Assembly: GCF_050789285.1 (NCBI RefSeq)
Contig: NZ_JBOUVX010000001.1
Location: 558,001 to 622,000, forward strand
From: CAVPWP01 sp050789285
GTDB taxonomy: Bacteria; Pseudomonadota; Alphaproteobacteria; Rhodobacterales; Rhodobacteraceae
DNA length: 64,000 nt
Direction of reading: 5' to 3'
In this document: in pieces, positions 1-8,062 of the stretch
Position numbering within the stretch: the stretch's first letter is position 1
Layout: every line of letters starts with the position of its first letter
Program-made: the position numbers and the translations under genes
The notes under the pieces: model-generated
Told to the model about the DNA's origin: nothing
Database searches by the model: none
Seen by the model: the letters and a program-made list of their open reading frames with translations, nothing else

Positions 1-25
1 GGCGCTTGATGGGCGCATCGCATGA
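1..25 (+). CDS. murE: MurE, last residues only (partial)
   Basis: Frame 2 reads ALDGRIA followed by TGA at 23-25, and the stop overlaps the ATG of murF as ATGA. The ending resembles the LLGVIA tail that I recall for E. coli MurE (UDP-MurNAc-tripeptide synthetase), and murE is the usual gene before murF in dcw clusters. The frame is open from the window edge. Only seven codons are visible, so the call rests on synteny, the overlap and the tail. Confidence 0.55.
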
Positions 26-1443
26 GCGCGCTCTGGACCGCGGACGCGGCGGCGGCCGCGACGGGTGGCCGAACGACGACGGACTGGACGGCGACGGGCG
101 TCTCGATCGACACGCGGACGCTTGAGCCGGGCGATCTGTTCGTCGCGCTCACCGATGTGCGCGACGGGCATGATTTCGTGGCCGACGCGCTGGCAAAGGG
201 GGCGGCCGCGGCGCTTGTGTCGCGCATTCCCGAGGGCGTGCCGCCGGAGGCGCCGCTTCTGGTCGTGCCCGACGTTCTCGAGGCGCTGGGCGCGCTGGGC
301 CGGGCGGCGCGGGCGCGGACCGGGGCCAGGGTGGTGGCGATCACCGGGTCGGCCGGCAAGACCTCGACCAAGAAGATGCTGGCCGATGCGCTGGCCGGGC
401 AGGGGCGGGTGCATGCCGCCGAGAAGAGCTATAACAACCACTGGGGCGTGCCGCTGACGCTGGCGCGGATGCCGGCCGGGACCGATTTCGCGGTGATCGA
501 GATCGGCATGAACGCGCCCGGCGAGATCGCCCCCCTGACGCGCATGACCCGGCCCCACGCCGCCATCGTGACACTGGTTGCGGCCGCCCATCTCGAGGCC
601 TTCGGCAAGATCGAGGGGATCGCGCACGAGAAGGCGTCGATCTTCGTCGGGCTCGAGCCCGACGGCACGGCGATCCTGAACGGCGATCTGCCGACGACGC
701 CGATCCTGCGCGACTGGGCCGCGCGCCATGCGGGACACGAGGTCCTGTTCGGCGCGGGCGCGGGGGCGGAGTGGCGGCTTTCCTCGGCCGCTGTCGACGA
801 CAGCGGCACCGACGTCGTGATCGACGGACCCGCAGGGCGGCTGACGTTCCGCCTTGGCACGCCGGGGCAGCATTTCGCGATGAACGCGGCGGCGGTGCTT
901 GCGGCGGTGGCGGCGGTCGGGGCCGATCCGGCCCGGGCCGCGCGCAACCTTGACGGCTGGGCGCCGCCGGGCGGGCGCGGCGTGTCGCAGCAGATCGCGC
1001 ATCCCGACGGCGGGACGCTCACGCTTGTCGACGACGCGTTCAACGCCAACCCGGCCTCGCTTTCCGCGGCGCTGGCGGTTCTGGCGGCCGCGCGCCCGGC
1101 GCCGGGCGGGCGGCGCGTAGCGGTTCTGGGCGACATGCTCGAGCTTGGCCCGGACGAGGCGCGGCTTCACGCCGAGGTGGCCGGGCACCCGGCGCTGGCC
1201 GAGATTGCCACGATCCACTGCGTCGGTCCCCGGATGCACCACCTGTGGGAGGCGCTGCCCGAGGCGAAGCGGGGCCTCTGGGCCGAGCGGGCCGAAGCGC
1301 TGTGCCCCCGCCTTGCCGAGATCGCGCGGCCCGGAGACGTGGTGCTGGTCAAGGGCTCGAAAGGCATCCGGGTGAGCCTGATCGTCACGGCATTCATGGA
1401 CGCGGCGGCCAGGGACCGCGGCGCCGAAAAGGGGACTGACTGA
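22..1443 (+). CDS. murF: UDP-N-acetylmuramoyl-tripeptide--D-alanyl-D-alanine ligase
   Basis: MurF adds D-Ala-D-Ala to UDP-MurNAc-tripeptide in the cytoplasm, the last Mur ligase step of peptidoglycan precursor synthesis. The protein is 473 residues, normal for the family. The N-terminal domain carries the MurE/F-type S-I-D-T-R motif (29-32 region). The central ATPase has ITGSAGKTSTK at about 107-117, with Ala in place of the more common Asn. A distal DDAFNANPASL segment is typical of MurF. The ATG overlaps the preceding stop, and the TGA shares one base with the ATG of mraY (TGATG), so the three genes are probably translationally coupled. Confidence 0.96.
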   Translation: MSALWTADAAAAATGGRTTTDWTATGVSIDTRTLEPGDLFVALTDVRDGHDFVADALAKGAAAALVSRIPEGVPPEAPLLVVPDVLEALGALGRAARARTGARVVAITGSAGKTSTKKMLADALAGQGRVHAAEKSYNNHWGVPLTLARMPAGTDFAVIEIGMNAPGEIAPLTRMTRPHAAIVTLVAAAHLEAFGKIEGIAHEKASIFVGLEPDGTAILNGDLPTTPILRDWAARHAGHEVLFGAGAGAEWRLSSAAVDDSGTDVVIDGPAGRLTFRLGTPGQHFAMNAAAVLAAVAAVGADPARAARNLDGWAPPGGRGVSQQIAHPDGGTLTLVDDAFNANPASLSAALAVLAAARPAPGGRRVAVLGDMLELGPDEARLHAEVAGHPALAEIATIHCVGPRMHHLWEALPEAKRGLWAERAEALCPRLAEIARPGDVVLVKGSKGIRVSLIVTAFMDAAARDRGAEKGTD

Positions 1444-2528
1444 TGCTTTTCTGGCTGACCGGGTTCTCGGACGGGGGGGATTTCTTCAACCTCTTCCGCT
1501 ACATCACCTTTCGCGCCGGCGGGGCCTTCTTCACGGCGCTGGTCTTCGGGTTTCTGTTCGGACGACCGCTGATCAACCTTCTGCGCCGTCGCCAGAAGAA
1601 GGGCCAGCCAATCCGCAGCGACGGGCCGGAGGGACACATCCTGTCGAAGGCAGGCACGCCGACGATGGGGGGCCTTCTTATCCTGTCGGCGCTGGTCGTC
1701 TCGACCCTGCTCTGGGCGCGGCTCGACAACGGCTATGTCTGGCTGGTGCTTTTCGTGACGGTCGGCTTCGGGCTGGTCGGCTTCGCGGACGATTATGCCA
1801 AGGTCACGCAGCAGACGCACAAGGGCGTGTCGGGCAAGCTGAGGCTGGCGATCGGCATCGTGATCGCCGCCATCGCGGGCTACTGGGCGGCCACGCTGCA
1901 TCCCGAGGCGCTGACGAACCAGCTGGCGCTTCCCTTCTTCAAGGACGTGCTGGTGAACCTTGGCGTTCTCTTCGTGCCCTTCTCGATCCTGGTGATCGTG
2001 GGTTCGGCCAACGCGGTGAACCTGACAGATGGGCTGGACGGACTGGCCATCATGCCGGCGATGATCGCGGCCGGCACGATGGGCGTGATCGCCTATGCCG
2101 TGGGCCGGGTCGACTTTTCGGAGTATCTCGACGTGCACTACGTCCCGGACACGGGCGAGATCCTGGTGTTCTCGGCCGGGCTGATCGGCGGCGGGCTGGG
2201 GTTCTTGTGGTACAACGCGCCGCCGGCCGCGGTCTTCATGGGTGATACCGGATCGCTTGCGCTGGGCGGCGCGCTGGGGGCGATCGCGGTGGCCACCAAG
2301 CACGAGATCGTCCTGGCGATCGTCGGCGGCCTCTTCGTGGTCGAGGCGCTGAGCGTCATCATCCAGGTCGCCTATTTCAAGCGCACCGGCAAGCGCGTCT
2401 TCCTGATGGCGCCGATCCACCATCATTTCGAGAAGCAGGGCTGGGCCGAGCCGCAGATCGTGATCCGCTTCTGGATCATCTCGCTGATCCTTGCGCTGAT
2501 CGGGCTGGCGACGCTGAAGGTGCGGTAG
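1443..2528 (+). CDS. mraY: phospho-N-acetylmuramoyl-pentapeptide-transferase
   Basis: MraY is the integral membrane enzyme that transfers phospho-MurNAc-pentapeptide to undecaprenyl phosphate, giving lipid I. The 361-residue length and a run of about ten hydrophobic segments fit the family. Visible signatures are FADDYAK (Asp116-Asp117), NLTDGLDGLA (193-202), FMGDTGS with Asp268, and the triple-His loop APIHHHFE near 326-328. The start overlaps the murF stop by one base. After the stop comes a short gap with a hairpin-plus-box repeat before murD. Confidence 0.97.
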   Translation: MLFWLTGFSDGGDFFNLFRYITFRAGGAFFTALVFGFLFGRPLINLLRRRQKKGQPIRSDGPEGHILSKAGTPTMGGLLILSALVVSTLLWARLDNGYVWLVLFVTVGFGLVGFADDYAKVTQQTHKGVSGKLRLAIGIVIAAIAGYWAATLHPEALTNQLALPFFKDVLVNLGVLFVPFSILVIVGSANAVNLTDGLDGLAIMPAMIAAGTMGVIAYAVGRVDFSEYLDVHYVPDTGEILVFSAGLIGGGLGFLWYNAPPAAVFMGDTGSLALGGALGAIAVATKHEIVLAIVGGLFVVEALSVIIQVAYFKRTGKRVFLMAPIHHHFEKQGWAEPQIVIRFWIISLILALIGLATLKVR

Positions 2529-2569
2529 GCGGGGTCGCGAAGCCGGAGGCGAGACGCGGGGGTCGAGAC

Positions 2570-2621
2570 GCGGGGGTCTTCCACCCCCGCACCCCCGAAA
2601 GGTATTTTCCGCCAGAAGAAG
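2570..2621 (+). repeat. hairpin-plus-box intergenic element, copy A
   Basis: GCGGGGGT (2570-2577) and ACCCCCGC (2583-2590) form an 8-bp perfect stem with a 5-nt loop. It is followed by a box GGTATTTTCC-GCCAGAAGAAG at 2601-2621. The element lies 3' of mraY with the hairpin nearer the stop. It belongs to a family of six copies in this window (see B-F) that shares an AATATTTnnnCCAAGAAGAA-like box. It is probably terminator-like, although it lies inside the mur gene run. Confidence 0.6.
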
Positions 2622-2659
2622 CACCGGCCTGGCGGCGCGGAACGATGTCGGAGGAATGC

Positions 2660-4057
2660 ATGATCCCGGTCAGAGGCTATGAAGGGGCGAAGGTGGCGGT
2701 CCTGGGGCTTGGCCGGTCGGGGCTGACGGCGGCGCGGGCGCTGGCCGCGGGCGGCGCCGAGGCGCTGTGCTGGGACGACAGCCCGGAAGCGCGCGCCCGG
2801 GCCGAGGCCGAGGGGCTTGTCCTGCGCGACCTCGGCCGCGACGGCGCCTGGGACGGCGTGGCGGCATTGATCGTGTCGCCGGGCATTCCGCATCTTTACC
2901 CCGCGCCGAACCGCGTGATCCTGGCCGCGCTCGCGGCCGGGGTTCCGGTCGACAACGACATCGGGCTGTTCTTCCGCTCGCTGGGTCGCGCCGAGTGGGA
3001 GGACCTCGACACGCCGCCCCGGGTGATCGCGGTGACGGGCACGAACGGGAAGTCGACGACGTCGGCGCTGATCCACCATGTTCTGGGCGAGGCAGGGCAT
3101 GAAAGCCAGCTTGCCGGAAACATCGGGCGCGGCGTGCTTGACATCGATCCGCCGGGCGAGGGCGGGGTCGTGGTGCTGGAATTGTCGAGCTACCAGACCG
3201 AGCTTGCCCGGGCGCTGACGCCGGACGTGGCCGTGTTCACCAATCTCACCAGCGACCATCTTGACCGGCATGGCGGCATGGGCGGCTATTTCGCTGCCAA
3301 GCGCCGGCTCTTCGCCGAGGGCGGGCCGGACCGCGCGGTGATCGGGGTGGACGAGACCGAGGGGCTGTTCCTGGCCGGGCAGATGGCGGAAGGCCCGGGC
3401 GACGACCGGGTGATCCGGGTCTCGGTCGAGCGCAAGCTGGCCGGTCCGGGCTGGTCGGTCTTCGCGCGCAAGGGGTTTCTCAGCGAATACCGCAAGGGGC
3501 GACAGGTCGCGTCGCTCGACCTGCGCGGCGTCAGCGGTCTGCCCGGGTCGCACAACCACCAGAACGCCTGCTGCGCCTATGCCGCGGTGCGCGCGCTGGG
3601 CGTCGCGCCGAAGGCGATCGAGCAGGCCTTCCACAGCTTCGCCGGCCTGCCGCACCGCAGTCAGCTGGTGGCCGAGCGCGCCGGCGTGCGCTTCGTCAAC
3701 GACAGCAAGGCGACCAACGCCGACAGCGCCGCGCGGGCGCTTGCCGCCTTCGACCGCATCCGCTGGATCGTCGGCGGACAGATGAAGGAGGGCGGGCTTG
3801 GCCCGGCAAAGGCGCATCTCGATCGCGTCGTGAAGGCCTATGTGATCGGCCGGCAGGCGCGCGAGGTGGCGCTCGAGATCGCGCAGACCCCGCATGAGGT
3901 TTGCGAGACCATGGCCCAGGCCGTCGCCCGCGCCGCAGCCGAGGCCGCGCCTGGCGAGACGGTGCTTCTGGCGCCCGCCGCGGCAAGTTTCGACCAGTAC
4001 GACAACTTCGAAAAGCGCGGCGAGGACTTCATCGCCGAGGTCGCCAAGCTCGGCTGA
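2660..4057 (+). CDS. murD: UDP-N-acetylmuramoyl-L-alanine--D-glutamate ligase
   Basis: MurD adds D-glutamate to UDP-MurNAc-L-Ala in the cytoplasm. I chose the ATG at 2660 because GGAGG sits at 2650-2654, five bases upstream. An in-frame ATG at 2645 would add five residues but would swallow that ribosome binding site. The 465-residue product begins with a Rossmann-like GLGRSG (16-21), followed by the ATP loop TGTNGKST (126-133). The LELSSYQ and NHQNACCAYAA segments are typical of Mur ligases. It is separated from mraY by about 130 bases and meets the lactate dehydrogenase gene tail to tail, four bases apart. Confidence 0.96.
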   Translation: MIPVRGYEGAKVAVLGLGRSGLTAARALAAGGAEALCWDDSPEARARAEAEGLVLRDLGRDGAWDGVAALIVSPGIPHLYPAPNRVILAALAAGVPVDNDIGLFFRSLGRAEWEDLDTPPRVIAVTGTNGKSTTSALIHHVLGEAGHESQLAGNIGRGVLDIDPPGEGGVVVLELSSYQTELARALTPDVAVFTNLTSDHLDRHGGMGGYFAAKRRLFAEGGPDRAVIGVDETEGLFLAGQMAEGPGDDRVIRVSVERKLAGPGWSVFARKGFLSEYRKGRQVASLDLRGVSGLPGSHNHQNACCAYAAVRALGVAPKAIEQAFHSFAGLPHRSQLVAERAGVRFVNDSKATNADSAARALAAFDRIRWIVGGQMKEGGLGPAKAHLDRVVKAYVIGRQAREVALEIAQTPHEVCETMAQAVARAAAEAAPGETVLLAPAAASFDQYDNFEKRGEDFIAEVAKLG

Positions 4058-4061
4058 CCGG

Positions 4062-4994
4062 TCAGAGCGTCAGCGCGTCTGCGGTGGCCTTCAGAAGTTC
4101 GGCGCTGCGGCGCAGGGCATCGTGCTCGGCGCGGTCGAGTTCCGGAAACAGCGCGGCGGTGACGCCCGCGCGGCCCACCACGCGTGGCACCGAGAGCGCC
4201 ACGTCGCTTACGCCCTCGACCTCGGGGGTGAGGATCGACACCGACAGCACCGCCTGCTCGTCGCGCAGGATTGCCCGGACGATGCGGGCCAGCCCCGCGC
4301 CGATGCCGTACCACGTGGCGCCCTTGCCCTCGATGATCGTGTAGGCGGCGGTGCGCACGCCGTGGTCGATCCGGGCCACCACGTCGTCGGTCAGCGCCGC
4401 GCCGACCTGAGCCGCGAAGGCCCGGATCGGCACCGAGCCGGCGCGCGCCGCCGACCAGGCCAGAACCTCGCTGTCGCCATGTTCGCCCAGGACATAGGCG
4501 TGCACCGACTGCGGCGCGATGCCAAGGTGCGCGCCCAGAAGCGACCGGAAGCGCGCGGTGTCGAGGATGGTGCCCGAGCCGATCACGCGGGTGGGCGGCA
4601 GCCCGGACAGGCGGGTGGCGACGTCGGTCATGATGTCGACGGGGTTGGTGGCGACCAGCAGGATCGCATCCGGCGCGACGCGCAGCACCTCGCCCACGAT
4701 AGCGCGAAACACCTCGGCGTTGCGGCCCAGCAGCTCGAGCCGCGTCTCGCCGGGTTTCTGGCTCACGCCCGCGGCCAGGATCACGACATCGGCGCCCTGA
4801 AGCCTGTCGTAGCCGCCCGCGCCCATCTGCGTCGCCGAGGCGAAGGGCACGGCATGGGCGATGTCCTGCGCCTGCGCCAGGGCAAGGGCGGCGTCGCGGT
4901 CGACCAGCACGACCTCGCGCACCGTTCCAAGAAGCGCCAGCGCATAGCCCGCAGCGCTGCCGACCATGCCGGCGCCGACGATCCCGACCTTCAT
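4062..4994 (-). CDS. ldh: L-lactate dehydrogenase (LDH/MDH superfamily)
   Basis: NAD-dependent 2-hydroxyacid dehydrogenase, 310 residues. GAGMVG (7-12) is the nucleotide loop. The substrate loop reads QKPGETR, with Gln79 where malate dehydrogenases carry Arg, which favours pyruvate/lactate. Arg85 and Arg150 (LDTARFR) and the catalytic His172 in GEHGDSE are present. The reaction expected is pyruvate + NADH to L-lactate. The gene lies on the strand opposite to the dcw cluster, between murD and ftsW, and has no visible functional link to cell-wall genes. Lactate versus malate specificity is inferred from the loop and is not proven. Confidence 0.9.
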   Translation of the reverse strand: MKVGIVGAGMVGSAAGYALALLGTVREVVLVDRDAALALAQAQDIAHAVPFASATQMGAGGYDRLQGADVVILAAGVSQKPGETRLELLGRNAEVFRAIVGEVLRVAPDAILLVATNPVDIMTDVATRLSGLPPTRVIGSGTILDTARFRSLLGAHLGIAPQSVHAYVLGEHGDSEVLAWSAARAGSVPIRAFAAQVGAALTDDVVARIDHGVRTAAYTIIEGKGATWYGIGAGLARIVRAILRDEQAVLSVSILTPEVEGVSDVALSVPRVVGRAGVTAALFPELDRAEHDALRRSAELLKATADALTL

Positions 4995-5033
4995 GACGCT
5001 CTCCCTGTTTGCGCGGGGTCGAAGGTGAGGGCT

Positions 5034-5546
5034 TCAGGCGTCCGAGTCAAAGGCGCCGTCGCCTCGGGACCAGCCGGGCAAGAGGCCGTCAAGGCGGGCA
5101 TAGCCTTCTTCCATGCCCTCAGCCATCGGCGTGCGCGCGGCCGCATCCCGCGCCCGGGACGACGAGTAGAGGACATGCATGTCCATCAGCGTTGCCTCTC
5201 CTTCGTCCAGGAAAAGGGTCGTCACCGTGGTCTCGCCGTCTGTCCAGTCCTCGTCGAAAAGCTCGGTGTGGACGATACGGCGGGGCGGGTCGATCGCGAC
5301 GAAGCGGCCCCGCACGATCATTTCCGGGCGCTGGGGGATCGCCCAACCCCAGACGAAGCGGCCGCCTTCGCGAAAATCCATCTCGCAGGTGATCATCGGA
5401 TAGTCCCGCGCATAAAGCCATTGCCTGACCAGCGACGGATCGGTGAAGGCGGTCCAGACCGCCTTGCGCGGAGCATGGAAGCGGCGCCGGATGCGCAGGG
5501 CGGCGGCATCCTCGGGGGCGATGGTCAGGGGGGCGTGCTGTGGCAA
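5034..5546 (-). CDS. SRPBCC / AHSA1-type protein
   Basis: Activator of Hsp90 ATPase homologue 1-like protein of the START/Bet v 1 fold. The segments RRRFHAPRKAVWTAFTDP, a QWLYARD region and GGRFVWGW are typical of the family's N-terminal half. I set the start at the TTG at 5544-5546, which has AAAGGA about seven bases upstream, giving 170 residues. The reading frame stays open upstream to an ATG at 5687, but that extension is Arg-rich, unlike the family, and would enter the ftsW upstream region. Substrate unknown; such proteins bind hydrophobic ligands. Its pairing with ldh inside the dcw cluster is unexplained. Confidence 0.75.
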   Translation of the reverse strand: MPQHAPLTIAPEDAAALRIRRRFHAPRKAVWTAFTDPSLVRQWLYARDYPMITCEMDFREGGRFVWGWAIPQRPEMIVRGRFVAIDPPRRIVHTELFDEDWTDGETTVTTLFLDEGEATLMDMHVLYSSSRARDAAARTPMAEGMEEGYARLDGLLPGWSRGDGAFDSDA

Positions 5547-5687
5547 CAGCTTGTCCTTTCGGTCGCGCGCGGCTCCCGGCCTTGGGCGTGGTCGCGTCGC
5601 GTCGGATCCTACCCGATGCGCGGCGAGTCGCGAAATGGATCCGGCTTCTTGCCCGGCCCGCATCAACGCACTGGCGCGGACGCCCAT

Positions 5688-5701
5688 GATTCGCTAGACT
5701 C
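5688..5701. promoter_or_regulatory. ftsW: two GANTC sites upstream of ftsW
   Basis: GATTC at 5688-5692 and GACTC at 5697-5701 lie 14 bp end to end, about 50-65 bases before the ftsW start. A third GATTC lies at 5800-5804, inside ftsW. GANTC is the CcrM methylation site of alphaproteobacteria. Methylated promoter copies are read by GcrA in Caulobacter, where division genes are among the targets. Assigning this role here is inference. Confidence 0.4.
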
Positions 5702-5752
5702 GCATCCAGACCCGGCAAACGGGCGATCAGAGGCAGAACGAGCGGGCGGTCC

Positions 5753-6919
5753 ATGACAGAGATGGTCTATGGCGTCATGCCGGCGCGGGAAGGGGATCCG
5801 ATTCTCCCCCGCTGGTGGCGCACGATCGACAAGTGGTCCTTGTCGGCGGTCTTTTTCCTTTTCGCGATCGGCATCCTGCTGGGTCTTGCCGCTTCGGTTC
5901 CGCTGGCCGAGCGGAACGGACTTCCGCCCTATCACTATGTCCAGCGTCAGCTGTTCTTCGGGGGGCTGGGGCTGGGGACGATGGTGGTCGTGTCGATGAT
6001 GTCGCCGCAACTGGTGCGGCGGATCGGCGTGATTGGCTTTCTTTTCGCCTTCGTCGCGATCATGTTCCTTCCGGTCTTCGGCACCGACTACGGCAAGGGC
6101 GCGGTGCGCTGGTATTCGCTGGGCTTCGGCTCGGTGCAGCCGTCGGAGTTCCTCAAGCCCGGCTTCGTCATCGTCTCGGCCTGGCTGATCGCCGCCAGCC
6201 ACGAGATCAACGGACCGCCGGGGCGGCTTTACTCCTTCATTCTGGCGCTGATCATTTGCGTCTTTCTGGCGCTGCAGCCCGATTTCGGGCAGGCGTGCCT
6301 GGTGCTGTTCTCCTGGGGGGTGATGTATTTCGTCGGCGGCGCGCCCTTCCTCCTGCTTCTCGGGATCGCGGGTCTGGTGGTCTTCGGCGGCACGGTCGCC
6401 TATTCCAACTCGGAACACTTCGCGCGCCGCATCGACGGGTTTCTGGCGCCCGAGGTCGATCCGCGCACCCAGCTGGGCTATGCCGCGAACGCCATCCGCG
6501 AAGGCGGTTTCTTTGGCGTGGGCGTGGGCGAGGGCCAGGTGAAATGGTCGCTGCCCGATGCGCATACCGACTTCATCATCGCCGTCGCGGCCGAGGAATA
6601 CGGGCTTATCCTCGTCCTCGTGATCCTGCTTCTTTACGCCACCATCGTGGTCCGGTCGGTCATGCGCCTGATGCGCGAGCGCGACCCCTTCATCCGGCTG
6701 GCCGGCACCGGTCTGGCCTGCACCTTCGCCGTGCAGGCGATGATCAACATGTCCGTCGCCGTGCGCCTCTTGCCGGCCAAGGGCATGACGCTGCCGTTCG
6801 TCAGCTACGGCGGGTCCTCGCTGATCGCGGGCGGCATCCTTGTCGGGATGCTTCTGTGTTGCACGCGCAAGCGGCCGCAGGGCGATTTCGCCGAGATCCT
6901 CTATCGGGGCGGGCGATGA
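5753..6919 (+). CDS. ftsW: peptidoglycan glycosyltransferase / divisome protein FtsW
   Basis: SEDS-family polytopic membrane protein that polymerises glycan strands at the septum with its partner PBP3/FtsI. At 388 residues it has the usual length and about ten membrane segments. Family marks include YGKGAVRW with a following QPSEFLKP, QPDFGQA, the loop Asp-rich HTDFI region before AEEYG, and the C-terminal LPFVSYGGSS. It opens the second half of the dcw cluster. It is the first plus-strand gene after the ldh/SRPBCC interruption and therefore probably has its own promoter. A 42-base gap separates it from murG. Confidence 0.96.
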   Translation: MTEMVYGVMPAREGDPILPRWWRTIDKWSLSAVFFLFAIGILLGLAASVPLAERNGLPPYHYVQRQLFFGGLGLGTMVVVSMMSPQLVRRIGVIGFLFAFVAIMFLPVFGTDYGKGAVRWYSLGFGSVQPSEFLKPGFVIVSAWLIAASHEINGPPGRLYSFILALIICVFLALQPDFGQACLVLFSWGVMYFVGGAPFLLLLGIAGLVVFGGTVAYSNSEHFARRIDGFLAPEVDPRTQLGYAANAIREGGFFGVGVGEGQVKWSLPDAHTDFIIAVAAEEYGLILVLVILLLYATIVVRSVMRLMRERDPFIRLAGTGLACTFAVQAMINMSVAVRLLPAKGMTLPFVSYGGSSLIAGGILVGMLLCCTRKRPQGDFAEILYRGGR

Positions 6920-6961
6920 ACGGTCGTCGCCGGCCCCGCGTCGCGACCGGGGCTGCGCCCA

Positions 6962-8062
6962 ATGGCTGAGGCGCCGCTTCTGGTCATCGCCGCGGGCGGC
7001 ACGGGCGGGCACATGTTTCCCGCGCAGGCCCTGGCCGAGGCGATGATCGCGAAGGGCTGGCGGGTCAGGCTGTCGACCGACGCGCGCGGTGCGCGCTACG
7101 CCGGTGGATTTCCCACGGCCGTCCGGGTCGACGAAGTCGCGTCGGCCACCTTCGCCCGGGGCGGGGTTGTGGCGCGGCTGCTGGTGCCGTTTCGCATCCT
7201 GGCCGGCATTCTTGGCGCGATCGGGGCGATGCTGCGCGACCGGCCAGCCGGCGTCGTGGGCTTCGGCGGGTATCCGTCGATTCCGGCGCTGTCGGCGGCC
7301 TGGGTGCTGCGCGTGCCACGGATGATCCACGAACAGAACGGCGTGCTGGGTCGGGTGAACCGGCTCTTCGCCCGCCATGTCGACGCGCTGGCCTGCGGGA
7401 TCTGGCCCACGGACCTGCCAAAGCGCGTCAAGGCCGAGCACACCGGAAACCCGGTGCGCGCGGCCGTCCTGACCGAGGCCGGCACCGTCTACCGCGCCCC
7501 TGACGGCGGGACGGTCGAGCTTCTGGTGATCGGCGGAAGCCAGGGCGCGCGCATCCTGAGCACGACCGTGCCGGCCGCGATCCTTGCCTTGCCCGAGGCC
7601 CTGCGCGCCCGGCTCCGGCTGACCCATCAGGCGCGCGAGGAAGACGCGGACGCCGTGGCCGAAGCCTATGCGACGGGTGGCGTGGCGGCCGAGGTGCGGC
7701 CCTTCTTCGACGACGTGCCGCGCCGCATGGCCGCCGCGCAGCTTGTGATCAGCCGCGCCGGCGCCTCGAGCGTGGCCGAAATCTCGGCCATCGGGCGCCC
7801 GGCGATCCTGGTGCCCTATGCCGCGGCCACCGCCGATCACCAGACCGCCAACGCGCGCGGGCTGGCCGAAGCGGGCGCGGCGATCGTGATTTCCGAATCC
7901 GCCCTTGCGCCCGAGACGCTCTCGGCCCAGATAGCGGCGGTTCTTTCGGACCCCGATGCGGCGACACGAATGGCCGAAAAGGCCCGGGCCGCAGGCCGGC
8001 CGGACGCGACGCGCCGGCTGGTGGCGATGGTGGAAGATTTGACAGGCGAGAGGCAGAAATGA
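6962..8062 (+). CDS. murG: UDP-GlcNAc transferase (lipid II synthase)
   Basis: MurG adds GlcNAc to lipid I at the inner face of the membrane, making lipid II. The protein is 366 residues, a GT-B fold glycosyltransferase of family GT28. AGGTGGHMFPA (11-21) is the N-terminal glycine loop that binds the lipid-linked acceptor. The HEQNGVLG motif follows, and the C-terminal half has GGSQGA and SRAGASSVAEI for UDP-GlcNAc binding. The stop overlaps the murC start as ATGA. Confidence 0.97.
   Translation: MAEAPLLVIAAGGTGGHMFPAQALAEAMIAKGWRVRLSTDARGARYAGGFPTAVRVDEVASATFARGGVVARLLVPFRILAGILGAIGAMLRDRPAGVVGFGGYPSIPALSAAWVLRVPRMIHEQNGVLGRVNRLFARHVDALACGIWPTDLPKRVKAEHTGNPVRAAVLTEAGTVYRAPDGGTVELLVIGGSQGARILSTTVPAAILALPEALRARLRLTHQAREEDADAVAEAYATGGVAAEVRPFFDDVPRRMAAAQLVISRAGASSVAEISAIGRPAILVPYAAATADHQTANARGLAEAGAAIVISESALAPETLSAQIAAVLSDPDAATRMAEKARAAGRPDATRRLVAMVEDLTGERQK

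Noticed and set aside
7..9. TGA at 7-9 as the murE stop
   Set aside because: It is in the murF frame; frame 2 with ALDGRIA and an ATGA overlap is a better murE end.
429..1136. Long minus-strand open frame inside murF, and similar long antisense frames in most genes
   Set aside because: They are mirror images of GC-rich codon use in real genes, show no motifs, and are Arg/Ala/Pro-rich.
2645..2659. ATG 2645 as the murD start
   Set aside because: The clear GGAGG lies inside this extension and is placed for ATG 2660.
3894..5756. Plus-strand frame of 620 codons across ldh and the SRPBCC gene
   Set aside because: It is antisense to two well-supported genes and has no motifs.
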